Assembly: GCA_052032335.1 (NCBI GenBank)
Contig: JBPEWV010000079.1
Coordinates: forward strand, 1-56,066
DNA: 56,066 nt
Direction: 5' to 3'
Origin: Pleionea sp052032335
Lineage (GTDB): Bacteria > Pseudomonadota > Gammaproteobacteria > Enterobacterales > Kangiellaceae
Each line of letters opens with the position of its first letter. The stretch's first letter is position 1. Positions 42,165 to 49,491 of this stretch are shown here, piece after piece. A program made the translations under genes and the position numbers. The notes below the pieces were generated by a model. That model had not been told where the DNA came from. It saw nothing but the letters and a program-made list of their open reading frames with translations, and searched no databases.

Positions 42165-42893
42165 ATGGACGTTAACACTCCCATCTCGTTAATAGTGTTA
42201 CATAGTCGGCCTTATCAAGACTCGAGCCTCATCGTAGATGCTTTTTCCGAGCAATACGGCCGATTATCCGTTCTGGCAAAAGGAGCGCGCAGTCAAAACC
42301 GGGGGAGCACCAGAAACCAATTGCAAATGAGTGCAAAGGTAGAGGCTACTCTAGTTGGTAAAGGCGAGTTAAAGCGGATCCGCCAATTAGAAATGCTCGA
42401 GCCTGCAAAATCATTTTTCGGTGAGCAATTCGCGATGGCTTGTTATGTGAGTGAGTTGATTTTGCGGATTACTCAGCCCGGTGAATCGTACCCTTCGATT
42501 TATAACCAGCTTGATATTTCATTTAAAGCATTGTCTGTAAAAGTATCGTCGCAACGCTACTTAAGAGAGCTTGAGTGGCTTTTAATTAATGAGTTGGGTG
42601 TCGCCGTAGATTTTAACCATGACTCTGCCGGGCAGCCTATTCTTGAAGATCAGTTTTATTTTTTAGATCGTCTGGAGTCGTTTTCAGTATGCGCAAACAG
42701 TGATAGCAAACAACTTTCTTTTTCCGGTCGGTTACTCAAACTGATTGCTGAACGTTCGTTTGACGAACCGGAAGTGTTAAAAGCTATGAAGCTACTGAAC
42801 CGGGAGCTTCTAAGGCCTCACTTAGGCCACATGCCATTGAAAAGTCGCGATCTGTGGATCCAGTGGCGTAATAGCCGCAAAGGACACCAGTAA
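42165..42893 (+). CDS. recO: DNA repair protein RecO
   Basis: A 242-residue recombination mediator. The N-terminal OB fold (about 1-80; VLHSRPYQDSSLIVDAFSEQYGRLSVLAKGARS) is followed by a helical C-terminal domain. The zinc cysteines of some RecO proteins are absent, as in E. coli. With RecR and RecF it loads RecA on SSB-coated DNA. It begins 8 bases after era. Confidence 0.94.
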   Translation: MDVNTPISLIVLHSRPYQDSSLIVDAFSEQYGRLSVLAKGARSQNRGSTRNQLQMSAKVEATLVGKGELKRIRQLEMLEPAKSFFGEQFAMACYVSELILRITQPGESYPSIYNQLDISFKALSVKVSSQRYLRELEWLLINELGVAVDFNHDSAGQPILEDQFYFLDRLESFSVCANSDSKQLSFSGRLLKLIAERSFDEPEVLKAMKLLNRELLRPHLGHMPLKSRDLWIQWRNSRKGHQ

Positions 42894-42976
42894 CACAAGG
42901 CAACTATAAGCTACAGGCTTCTATAAACATCAGCTAGTTCGTATAATGACAGCAGTTAAAGCACAAGGTTTGAGTT

Positions 42977-43717
42977 ATGAGAAATCCAGTTTTACTTGGC
43001 GTTAATATTGATCACATTGCCACGTTAAGAAACGCACGTGGCACCGTGTACCCTGAACCCGTAACGGCAGCTTCTATTGCTGAGCAAGCCGGCGCCGATG
43101 GCATAACCATTCACCTTAGAGAAGATCGCCGCCATATAGTGGATCGGGATGTTTTTCTGTTAAAAGAAACCTTGCAAACTCGTATGAACCTTGAAATGGC
43201 GGTAACGGAAGAAATGCTGTCGATTGCTGAAAAAGTACAACCACACTATGTATGCCTGGTTCCTGAAAAAAGGGAAGAGTTAACCACTGAAGGCGGACTG
43301 GATGTTGTCGCAAACGAGAAAAAGATAGTCGACGCCTGTCAGCGCTTGCATGATGCGGGTATTCAGGTTTCACTGTTTATCGATGCCGATGAGAAACAAA
43401 TTGATGCTGCCAAGCGATGCAATGCGTCGCTTATCGAGTTGCATACAGGGGCATTTGCCGATGCAACCTCTGAAGAAGAAGCCAGCGAAGAGCTTCGGCG
43501 CATACAAAAAGGAGCTGGACATGCTTTCGAGCAAGGCTTACAGGTCAACGCGGGTCATGGATTGCACTATCACAATGTTCAAGCGATCGCCAAGATACCT
43601 GAAATTATCGAGCTGAATATAGGACATGCGATTATTGCGCGATCGGTTTTCTCAGGTCTTGCAGATGCCGTTTCTGAGATGAAACGTTTAATGGTCGAGG
43701 CGAGACAATGGGCATAG
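42977..43717 (+). CDS. pdxJ: pyridoxine 5'-phosphate synthase
   Basis: A 246-residue TIM-barrel enzyme that condenses deoxyxylulose 5-phosphate with 3-amino-2-oxopropyl phosphate in vitamin B6 synthesis. GVNIDHIATLRNARGT, ITIHLREDRRHI and VNAGHGLHYHNV carry the active-site residues. It overlaps acpS by 10 bases. The order recO-pdxJ-acpS is as in E. coli. Confidence 0.97.
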   Translation: MRNPVLLGVNIDHIATLRNARGTVYPEPVTAASIAEQAGADGITIHLREDRRHIVDRDVFLLKETLQTRMNLEMAVTEEMLSIAEKVQPHYVCLVPEKREELTTEGGLDVVANEKKIVDACQRLHDAGIQVSLFIDADEKQIDAAKRCNASLIELHTGAFADATSEEEASEELRRIQKGAGHAFEQGLQVNAGHGLHYHNVQAIAKIPEIIELNIGHAIIARSVFSGLADAVSEMKRLMVEARQWA

Positions 43718-44088
43718 TCGGAATAGGCACCGACCTTGTTGAAATCAGTCGTGTTGAAAAGTCATTGAAACGATTTGGTGATCGGTTTGCGCAAAAAATA
43801 TTATCAGAGGAAGAGCTGTCATCGAAAAGTTTTAATGTTCAGCCGGTCCACTTTCTTGCGAAACGTTTCGCTGCCAAAGAAGCTTTGATGAAAAGTTTAG
43901 GAACTGGGCTGGCAAAAGGTGTGCGATTTGACGACTTCTCTGTTCTTAACGACGAAAGCGGTAAGCCTGTTGTTATCACTCGGGGAAAAGCAGCCGAACT
44001 AATGAGCGACATGGGAATAGTCCGATTGCACATCAGTATTTCCGATGAGGAGAATCAGGCCATTGCATTTGCAATAGCCGAAAGTTAA
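43708..44088 (+). CDS. acpS: holo-[acyl-carrier-protein] synthase
   Basis: A 126-residue phosphopantetheinyl transferase that activates ACP from CoA. IVGIGTDLVEISRVEKS carries the Mg-binding aspartate D9, and HFLAKRFAAKEALMKSLGTG the second acidic and lysine motif. Size matches E. coli AcpS (126). It overlaps pdxJ at its start and converges on folD with a 4-base overlap of the stops. Confidence 0.96.
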   Translation: MGIVGIGTDLVEISRVEKSLKRFGDRFAQKILSEEELSSKSFNVQPVHFLAKRFAAKEALMKSLGTGLAKGVRFDDFSVLNDESGKPVVITRGKAAELMSDMGIVRLHISISDEENQAIAFAIAES

Positions 44089-44951
44089 TTCTTTGTTTTT
44101 TCGGAAATTTCGGTTGCAAGCAAGGTATTTTCCATCAGTGTTGCAACCGTCATGGGACCGACACCGCCGGGCACGGGGGTAATCCATCCGGCATTTTTTG
44201 CCGCGGATTCGAAATCCACATCACCAACAACTCTGCCGTCTTCCAACCGGTTTATCCCTACATCGATGACGATGGCGCCAGGTTTTATCCATTCGCCTTT
44301 GACAATGCCCGGTTTACCTACGGCAACAATGACCAGTTCCGCTCGTTCTACATGGGCTTTTAAATCGCGGGTAAAACGGTGACATACTGTGGTTGTACAG
44401 CCTTTGATCAACAGTTCTAAAGCCATCGGTCGACCGACAATGTTTGAAGCACCGACGATGACTGCGTCCATTCCTCGAATGTCTACGCCTTCGATGGATT
44501 CGAGCAACGAGACTATGCCTTTCGGTGTGCACGAGCGTAATAACGGATTGCGTTGAACCAGGCGTCCTAAATTAAACGCATGAAACCCGTCGACATCTTT
44601 GTGGGGAGCAATGTGTTCCAGCATCCGGTTCGAGTTAATATGCTCGGGAATGGGCAACTGCAGCAGCACACCATGAATGTCAGGATCGGCATTCAAATCA
44701 TCAATGGTATCTAATAGCTCCTGTTCCTGTGTCGACGCCGGTAACTCGATTTTTCGTGATTGAAATCCGATTTCTTGGCACGCCTGTACTTTCTTGTTGA
44801 CGTAAATGGAGGAGGCGGGATCATCACCGACCAGAATTACCGCTAAACCTGGTGCCGGTTTGCCCGCGTTGATTCGTTGGGCAACTTTGTCAGCAATGGA
44901 TTGCCTCAGCTTTGAGGCAACGGCTTTACCGTCGATAATTTGAGCAGTCAT
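44085..44951 (-). CDS. folD: methylenetetrahydrofolate dehydrogenase/cyclohydrolase FolD
   Basis: A 288-residue bifunctional enzyme interconverting 5,10-methylene-, methenyl- and 10-formyl-tetrahydrofolate with NADP. The family motifs VGDDPASSIYVNKKVQACQEIG (catalytic tyrosine and lysine), LLQLPIP, KDVDGFH and GASNIVGRPMALELL are present, with PGGVGPMTVA near the end. I start at the ATG at 44951 because the upstream extension to 45041 has no ribosome site and exceeds the family length. Confidence 0.96.
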   Translation of the reverse strand: MTAQIIDGKAVASKLRQSIADKVAQRINAGKPAPGLAVILVGDDPASSIYVNKKVQACQEIGFQSRKIELPASTQEQELLDTIDDLNADPDIHGVLLQLPIPEHINSNRMLEHIAPHKDVDGFHAFNLGRLVQRNPLLRSCTPKGIVSLLESIEGVDIRGMDAVIVGASNIVGRPMALELLIKGCTTTVCHRFTRDLKAHVERAELVIVAVGKPGIVKGEWIKPGAIVIDVGINRLEDGRVVGDVDFESAAKNAGWITPVPGGVGPMTVATLMENTLLATEISEKTKN

Positions 44952-45059
44952 AAATATTCGTTGTCCATGAAATAACCGAATTGTATAAGGGGGTATTTTC
45001 TCAAGAATCAGTCCAGGTTGAAAGCCCGAAAATTCATTCAATAAATTGTTTTTTGCTTA

Positions 45060-45088
45060 TTGACGCCCACCATCTAAATCAGTATTAT
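45060..45088 (+). promoter_or_regulatory. strong promoter of the tRNA operon with a GC-rich discriminator
   Basis: TTGACG (45060-45065), a 17-base spacer and TATTAT (45083-45088) are followed at once by GCGCGC. A GC-rich discriminator is the mark of stringently controlled stable-RNA promoters. Confidence 0.75.
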
Positions 45089-45126
45089 GCGCGCTCTCTG
45101 TGAGGCAATGCCTTTCTTGAGGAATT

Positions 45127-45203
45127 CGGGGAATAGCGCAGTCTGGTAGCGCGCCTGCTTTGGGTGCAGGATGTCGGGGGTTCAAATCCCTCTTCCCCGA
45201 CCA
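45127..45203 (+). tRNA. tRNA-Pro (anticodon TGG)
   Basis: The acceptor stem CGGGGAA/TTCCCCG closes a full cloverleaf with discriminator A and encoded CCA. The anticodon stem cctgc/gcagg encloses loop tttgggt, giving TGG. The T-arm loop ttcaaat is standard. First gene of the four-tRNA operon. Confidence 0.96.
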
Positions 45204-45244
45204 GATTACACAGTGCTTATGTTCATGGTCTTAGGTTACATAAA

Positions 45245-45321
<77 letters not shown>

Positions 45322-45384
45322 GTTTCGCTGTGCGGGCAATGGTAGGAGCGAACTGAGCCAGAACGTGGGCCAGAAAAGCTTATG

Positions 45385-45460
45385 GTGGGTGTAGCTCAGT
45401 TGGTAGAGCCCCGGATTGTGATTCCGGTTGTCGTGGGTTCAAATCCCATCACTCACCCCA
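45385..45460 (+). tRNA. tRNA-His (anticodon GTG)
   Basis: The acceptor GTGGGTG/CACTCAC has one G-T pair. An extra 5' G (45385) faces discriminator C, the histidine identity element G-1:C73. The anticodon loop ttgtgat gives GTG. CCA is encoded. Confidence 0.95.
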
Positions 45461-45566
45461 GAATTGAGTCGCCAAATAACTGATGTAGATAACGGCTCAA
45501 AGCATGTAGGGTGGTGTAGCATAAGGGCCGATACCACATCATGTCAGGGATATTAAAGAAAACAAC

Positions 45567-45651
45567 GCGAAAGTGGTGGAATTGGTAGACACGCTGGATT
45601 TAGGTTCCAGTGCCGCGAGGCGTGAGAGTTCGAGTCTCTCCTTTCGCACCA
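45567..45651 (+). tRNA. tRNA-Leu (anticodon TAG)
   Basis: A type II tRNA of 85 bases with a long variable arm. The acceptor GCGAAAG/CTTTCGC has discriminator A and encoded CCA. The anticodon stem ctgga/tccag encloses tttaggt, giving TAG. Confidence 0.95.
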
Positions 45652-45719
45652 GTTTTCTTTGATTGTATCTTGCCGCAAAACCTCCCCGCATACGAAACGA
45701 TTGGATGCATAATGCAGCT

Positions 45720-45740
45720 GCCGACGAAAGGCGGCTTTTT
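45720..45740 (+). terminator. likely terminator of the Pro-Arg-His-Leu tRNA operon
   Basis: GCCG (45720-45723) and CGGC (45732-45735), with an inner C-G pair closing a GAAA loop and an A-G mismatch, are followed by five T. It lies 69 bases after tRNA-Leu and 36 bases before tig. Confidence 0.5.
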
Positions 45741-45775
45741 GCTATTTAATACGAGAATCTTTTTGGAGTATTGCA

Positions 45776-47071
45776 ATGCAAGTTTCAGTAGAAACCACTT
45801 CTGCTTTAGAGCGTAAATTAACGGTCAGTATCCCGGCTGAAAAAGTCGATACTGAGGCGCAAAAGCGCTTACAGCAACTTACCCGTACCGTTAAACTTAA
45901 TGGTTTCCGACCCGGTAAAGTACCGTTTAAAGTGGTTAAGAAACGCTTCGGCGACAGCGTTCGTCATGAAGTACTGAATGAATTGATGCAGCAATACTTC
46001 TATCAAGCCATTGTTCAGGAAAAAATCACTCCGGCTGGCGCACCTTTCGTTGAACCAAGCAAGAATGAAGAGGGTCAGGACGTTGAATTTACCGCAACCT
46101 TCGAAGTTTACCCTGAAGTTGAAGTGAAAGACCTGTCTGATGTCACCATCGAAAAATTCACCGCTGAAGTGAAAGATGAAGATTTAAACGATATGTTGGA
46201 CACTTTGCGAGAGCAGCGTGCTAACTGGGTGGAAGTAAAGCGTAAGTCCAAAGAAGGTGATCAGGTTGTGATCGATTTCGTTGGTTCCATCGACGGTGAA
46301 GAATTCGAAGGCGGAAAAGCCGAAAATCATGCTCTCGAATTGGGCTCAGGTTCAATGATTCCCGGGTTTGAAGATCAGCTTGTTGATACCAAAGCAGGCG
46401 ATGAAGTTGAAGTGAAGGTTACCTTCCCAGAAGATTACCAAGCAAAGAATTTAGCCGGTAAAGAAGCCGTATTCAAAACAACCGTACACAAAGTGAACAA
46501 GAAGGAATTGCCAAAAGTCGGTGAGTTAGCAGAGTCTTTAGGTGTTGAAGACAGCAATATCAACAAAATGAAAGAAGACGTTCGTGCCAATATGGAGCGT
46601 GAGTTAAAAAACGCATTGACTTCAAAAGTTAAAGAACAGGTGATGGACGCGTTAATTAATGCCCACGAAGTGGACGTACCTAAATCTGCCGTTGACTCAG
46701 AAATTGACGCAATGCGTAAGCAAATGATTTCTCAGTACGGCGGAAACGAAGAGATGGCAGCGAATCTACCGGCTTCGATGTTTGAAGAGCAGGCGACTCG
46801 CCGTGTCAAATTGGGATTGATCATCGGTGGCGTGATCAAAGCGAAAGAGCTGAAAGCCGATGATGACGATATTGATGCGCAGTTGCAGGAAATGGCATCG
46901 GTGTACGAGCAACCTGAAGAAGTGATTAACTGGTATAAAGAAGATAAATCTCGTTTATCTCAAATAGAGCAGCTTGTTCTTGAGCAAAAGGTGGTCGATA
47001 GCGTGCTTGCTGACGCGAAAGTGGAAGAAAAGGAAACCACTTTCAAAGAGATCATGAATCAAAAAGGTTAA
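45776..47071 (+). CDS. tig: trigger factor
   Basis: A 431-residue ribosome-bound chaperone. The N-terminal ribosome-binding domain has the GFRPGKVP signature. The FKBP-type prolyl isomerase domain (about 150-245) has DQVVIDFVGSIDGEEFEGG and GSGSMIPGFEDQL. The C-terminal helical arms follow. The ATG has TTTGGAG about 8 bases upstream. It is followed by a terminator and then clpP, the usual tig-clpP-clpX-lon order. Confidence 0.97.
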   Translation: MQVSVETTSALERKLTVSIPAEKVDTEAQKRLQQLTRTVKLNGFRPGKVPFKVVKKRFGDSVRHEVLNELMQQYFYQAIVQEKITPAGAPFVEPSKNEEGQDVEFTATFEVYPEVEVKDLSDVTIEKFTAEVKDEDLNDMLDTLREQRANWVEVKRKSKEGDQVVIDFVGSIDGEEFEGGKAENHALELGSGSMIPGFEDQLVDTKAGDEVEVKVTFPEDYQAKNLAGKEAVFKTTVHKVNKKELPKVGELAESLGVEDSNINKMKEDVRANMERELKNALTSKVKEQVMDALINAHEVDVPKSAVDSEIDAMRKQMISQYGGNEEMAANLPASMFEEQATRRVKLGLIIGGVIKAKELKADDDDIDAQLQEMASVYEQPEEVINWYKEDKSRLSQIEQLVLEQKVVDSVLADAKVEEKETTFKEIMNQKG

Positions 47072-47127
47072 TCGTTGAACAAATTAACCACTTTCTGTAA
47101 GTAGTTAATAACTCAATAAAAAATTTT

Positions 47128-47178
47128 AAGCCCGGTGCCAATGCTGCTATAGTTTAGGTGTCCGGGCTTTTATTTTTA
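47128..47178 (+). terminator. intrinsic terminator after tig
   Basis: AAGCCCGG (47128-47135) pairs with CCGGGCTT (47162-47169), closing a 26-base loop, followed by the T-rich ttatttttatt. Confidence 0.75.
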
Positions 47179-47247
47179 TTAGCCTCTTGATTAATCTAAC
47201 TTTGACCAAATAACTATAAACGTCCTTTGCGATAAACAGGAGATAAC

Positions 47248-47865
47248 ATGCTGGACAATAAGCAGCTTGAAACTGCGGCAACACTGGTTCCAATGGTAGT
47301 TGAACAAACCGCAAAAGGTGAACGTTCTTACGATATTTATTCGCGCCTTCTTAAAGAGCGAGTTATTTTTCTGGTGGGCCCGGTTGAAGACCACATGGCC
47401 AACTTGGTCGTCGCCCAGATGTTGTTCCTGGAGTCTGAGAATCCTGAAAAAGATATTTACTTATACATCAACTCACCCGGTGGCTCGGTAACCGCAGGTA
47501 TGTCGATTTATGACACCATGCAGTTTATCAAGCCCGACGTCAGTACCCTGTGTATTGGTCAGGCCTGTAGCATGGGCGCTTTTCTTCTTGCTGGTGGTGC
47601 TCCTGAGAAGCGTTGCGCATTGCCAAATTCCCGTATAATGATTCATCAGCCACTCGGTGGTTTTCAAGGGCAGGCATCGGATATTGAGATCCATGCCAAA
47701 GAAATTTTGCAGATGCGTGCTAAATTGAATGAAATACTGGCTCATCATACCGGAAGAGAGTTATCGGATATTGAGCGTGACACGGATCGGGATAACTTTA
47801 TGAGCGCCAAAACCGCTCAGGAATATGGTATCGTCGACAAAGTATTAGCAAGTCGAGATAATTAA
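47248..47865 (+). CDS. clpP: ATP-dependent Clp protease proteolytic subunit ClpP
   Basis: The 205-residue serine protease that forms tetradecamers with ClpX or ClpA. The catalytic triad is S108 (GQACSMGAF), H133 (MIHQPLGG) and D182 (DTDRDNFM). An N-terminal propeptide of about 10-15 residues is expected to be removed. CAGGAG lies 6 bases before the ATG. It is followed by clpX after 167 bases containing a hairpin. Confidence 0.97.
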   Translation: MLDNKQLETAATLVPMVVEQTAKGERSYDIYSRLLKERVIFLVGPVEDHMANLVVAQMLFLESENPEKDIYLYINSPGGSVTAGMSIYDTMQFIKPDVSTLCIGQACSMGAFLLAGGAPEKRCALPNSRIMIHQPLGGFQGQASDIEIHAKEILQMRAKLNEILAHHTGRELSDIERDTDRDNFMSAKTAQEYGIVDKVLASRDN

Positions 47866-47985
47866 TCATCATTTAGACAAGGTTTTATAGCGTGTTGAAA
47901 TAAGGTCGCCGATCTGCTCTGATGGGTGGCCTGAAATTATGACAAACTCGCAAAAACAGCTAACATATACAGTATATCGGCTTAA

Positions 47986-48010
47986 AACGGCAGTTATGCC
48001 GTTGCATTTT
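47986..48010 (+). terminator. hairpin with T tract between clpP and clpX
   Basis: AACGGCA (47986-47992) and TGCCGTT (47997-48003) pair around gtta and are followed by gcATTTTT. It would end clpP transcripts partly or act as a leader hairpin for clpX. Confidence 0.55.
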
Positions 48011-48032
48011 TAACCGAACTTGAGGATTGTCC

Positions 48033-49328
48033 ATGAGTGATAAAAAAGGCACTGGCGGAAAGGACGACAACGGTAAATTACTTTACTGTTCTTTCTGCGG
48101 TAAAAGTCAGCACGAAGTACGCAAGCTGATTGCTGGGCCTTCAGTATTTATTTGTGATGAATGTGTTGAACTGTGCAACGACATCATTCGAGAGGAAGTT
48201 GATGACATCGTTCAGGAAACCGAAGGAGTTAAGCTCCCGACGCCTGAAGAAATCAACCAGACTTTAGATGAATACGTTATTGGTCAGGCTCAAGCGAAGA
48301 AAGTGCTTTCGGTTGCTGTGTACAATCATTACAAGCGATTGAATTCCTCTGCAGGCGCCAAGGGGGACGAAGTCGAGTTGGGCAAGAGTAACATTTTGTT
48401 GGTGGGTCCAACCGGAAGCGGTAAAACCCTGTTAGCGGAGACGCTGGCCCGATTGCTGAACGTTCCCTTTACCATAGCCGACGCCACGACCTTAACCGAA
48501 GCCGGTTATGTTGGTGAAGACGTTGAAAATATTATTCAGAAACTGCTCCAGCGTTGTGACTATGATGTCGAAAAAGCGCAGCATGGTATTGTTTACATTG
48601 ATGAAATTGACAAAATTTCCCGAAAAGCTGATAACCCCTCGATTACTCGGGATGTATCGGGTGAAGGTGTGCAGCAGGCGCTGTTGAAACTGATCGAAGG
48701 CACGGTTGCATCGGTGCCACCTCAGGGCGGCCGTAAACACCCTCAGCAAGAGTTTTTGCAGGTTGACACTCGTAATATCCTGTTTATTTGCGGTGGTGCC
48801 TTTGCCGGGTTAGACAAAGTCATTCGAGACCGCTCAGAAAAAAGTGGCATTGGATTTGGAGCCGAAGTGCGGGCCAAAGACGACAGTAAAAACGTCGGTG
48901 AAGTACTTCGTGAATGTGAGCCGGATGATTTGGTTAAATACGGCTTGATCCCTGAGTTTGTTGGGCGTTTGCCTATTGTTGCGACTCTGGAAGAGCTCGA
49001 TGAAGAAGCGCTGGTCCGCATTCTGAAAGAACCGAAAAATGCTTTGACCAAGCAATACAGTCGGTTATTCGATATGGAAGACGTGGTACTGGAGTTTCGT
49101 GAAGATGCTCTACGTGCTGTGGCTCGTAAAGGAATGGAGCGACGAACAGGCGCGCGTGGCTTACGCTCTATTATGGAAAAAGTTTTGCTCGAGACCATGT
49201 ACAAATTGCCGTCGATGGAAAACGTCTCGAAAGTGGCGATTGACCAGGCGGTGGTTGATGGAGAATCCGATCCATTGCTGATTTTCGAGAACGATTCTCA
49301 AGGTAAAAAAGCATCGGCTGAGAAGTAG
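48033..49328 (+). CDS. clpX: ATP-dependent Clp protease ATP-binding subunit ClpX
   Basis: A 431-residue AAA+ unfoldase. The N-terminal zinc finger carries CSFC and CDEC (within residues 15-45). Walker A is GPTGSGKTLLAETLA, Walker B IVYIDEIDKI, and the pore loop GYVGEDV. The IGF-type ClpP-docking loop reads KSGIGFGAEV. GAGG is 8 bases before the ATG. The TTG at 48027 is a weaker start. Confidence 0.97.
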   Translation: MSDKKGTGGKDDNGKLLYCSFCGKSQHEVRKLIAGPSVFICDECVELCNDIIREEVDDIVQETEGVKLPTPEEINQTLDEYVIGQAQAKKVLSVAVYNHYKRLNSSAGAKGDEVELGKSNILLVGPTGSGKTLLAETLARLLNVPFTIADATTLTEAGYVGEDVENIIQKLLQRCDYDVEKAQHGIVYIDEIDKISRKADNPSITRDVSGEGVQQALLKLIEGTVASVPPQGGRKHPQQEFLQVDTRNILFICGGAFAGLDKVIRDRSEKSGIGFGAEVRAKDDSKNVGEVLRECEPDDLVKYGLIPEFVGRLPIVATLEELDEEALVRILKEPKNALTKQYSRLFDMEDVVLEFREDALRAVARKGMERRTGARGLRSIMEKVLLETMYKLPSMENVSKVAIDQAVVDGESDPLLIFENDSQGKKASAEK

Positions 49329-49352
49329 GTGCTCAATTTTTCATTGAAGTGA

Positions 49353-49374
49353 AAAGGCCAGCTTGCTGGCCTTT
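49353..49374 (+). terminator. terminator-like hairpin after clpX
   Basis: AAAGGCCA and TGGCCTTT pair around gcttgc, with only three T at the end. A weak intrinsic terminator. Confidence 0.5.
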
Positions 49375-49431
49375 GCTGCATCTGGAAGATACTATTTTCT
49401 GAAGTTCTCGAGTTATCTTTCGGGGGCATCA

Positions 49432-49460
49432 ATTGAATCTTGCCAGCTTATCCCCATATA
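49432..49460 (+). promoter_or_regulatory. putative sigma32 heat-shock promoter of lon
   Basis: ATTGAAT (49432-49438; consensus CTTGAAA), a 13-base spacer and CCCCATATA (49452-49460; consensus CCCCATnTA). The -10 is a full match. It ends about 32 bases before the lon ATG, the right place for a lon heat-shock promoter. Confidence 0.7.
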
Positions 49461-49491
49461 GTAGGTAAATTAATTCGAGAAGTAAGTGACT

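Noticed and set aside
45505..45560. Possible tRNA remnant (ggtggtgtagc...) between tRNA-His and tRNA-Leu
   Set aside because: Only the first dozen bases resemble the tRNA-His 5' end; no cloverleaf can be folded.
47169..47247. Heat-shock promoter before clpP
   Set aside because: CTTGAT is present but no CCCCAT-type -10 follows at the required distance.
47950..47985. LexA-like box around acatatacagtatat before clpX
   Set aside because: CTGT is not found 8 bases before ACAG, so the SOS consensus is not met.
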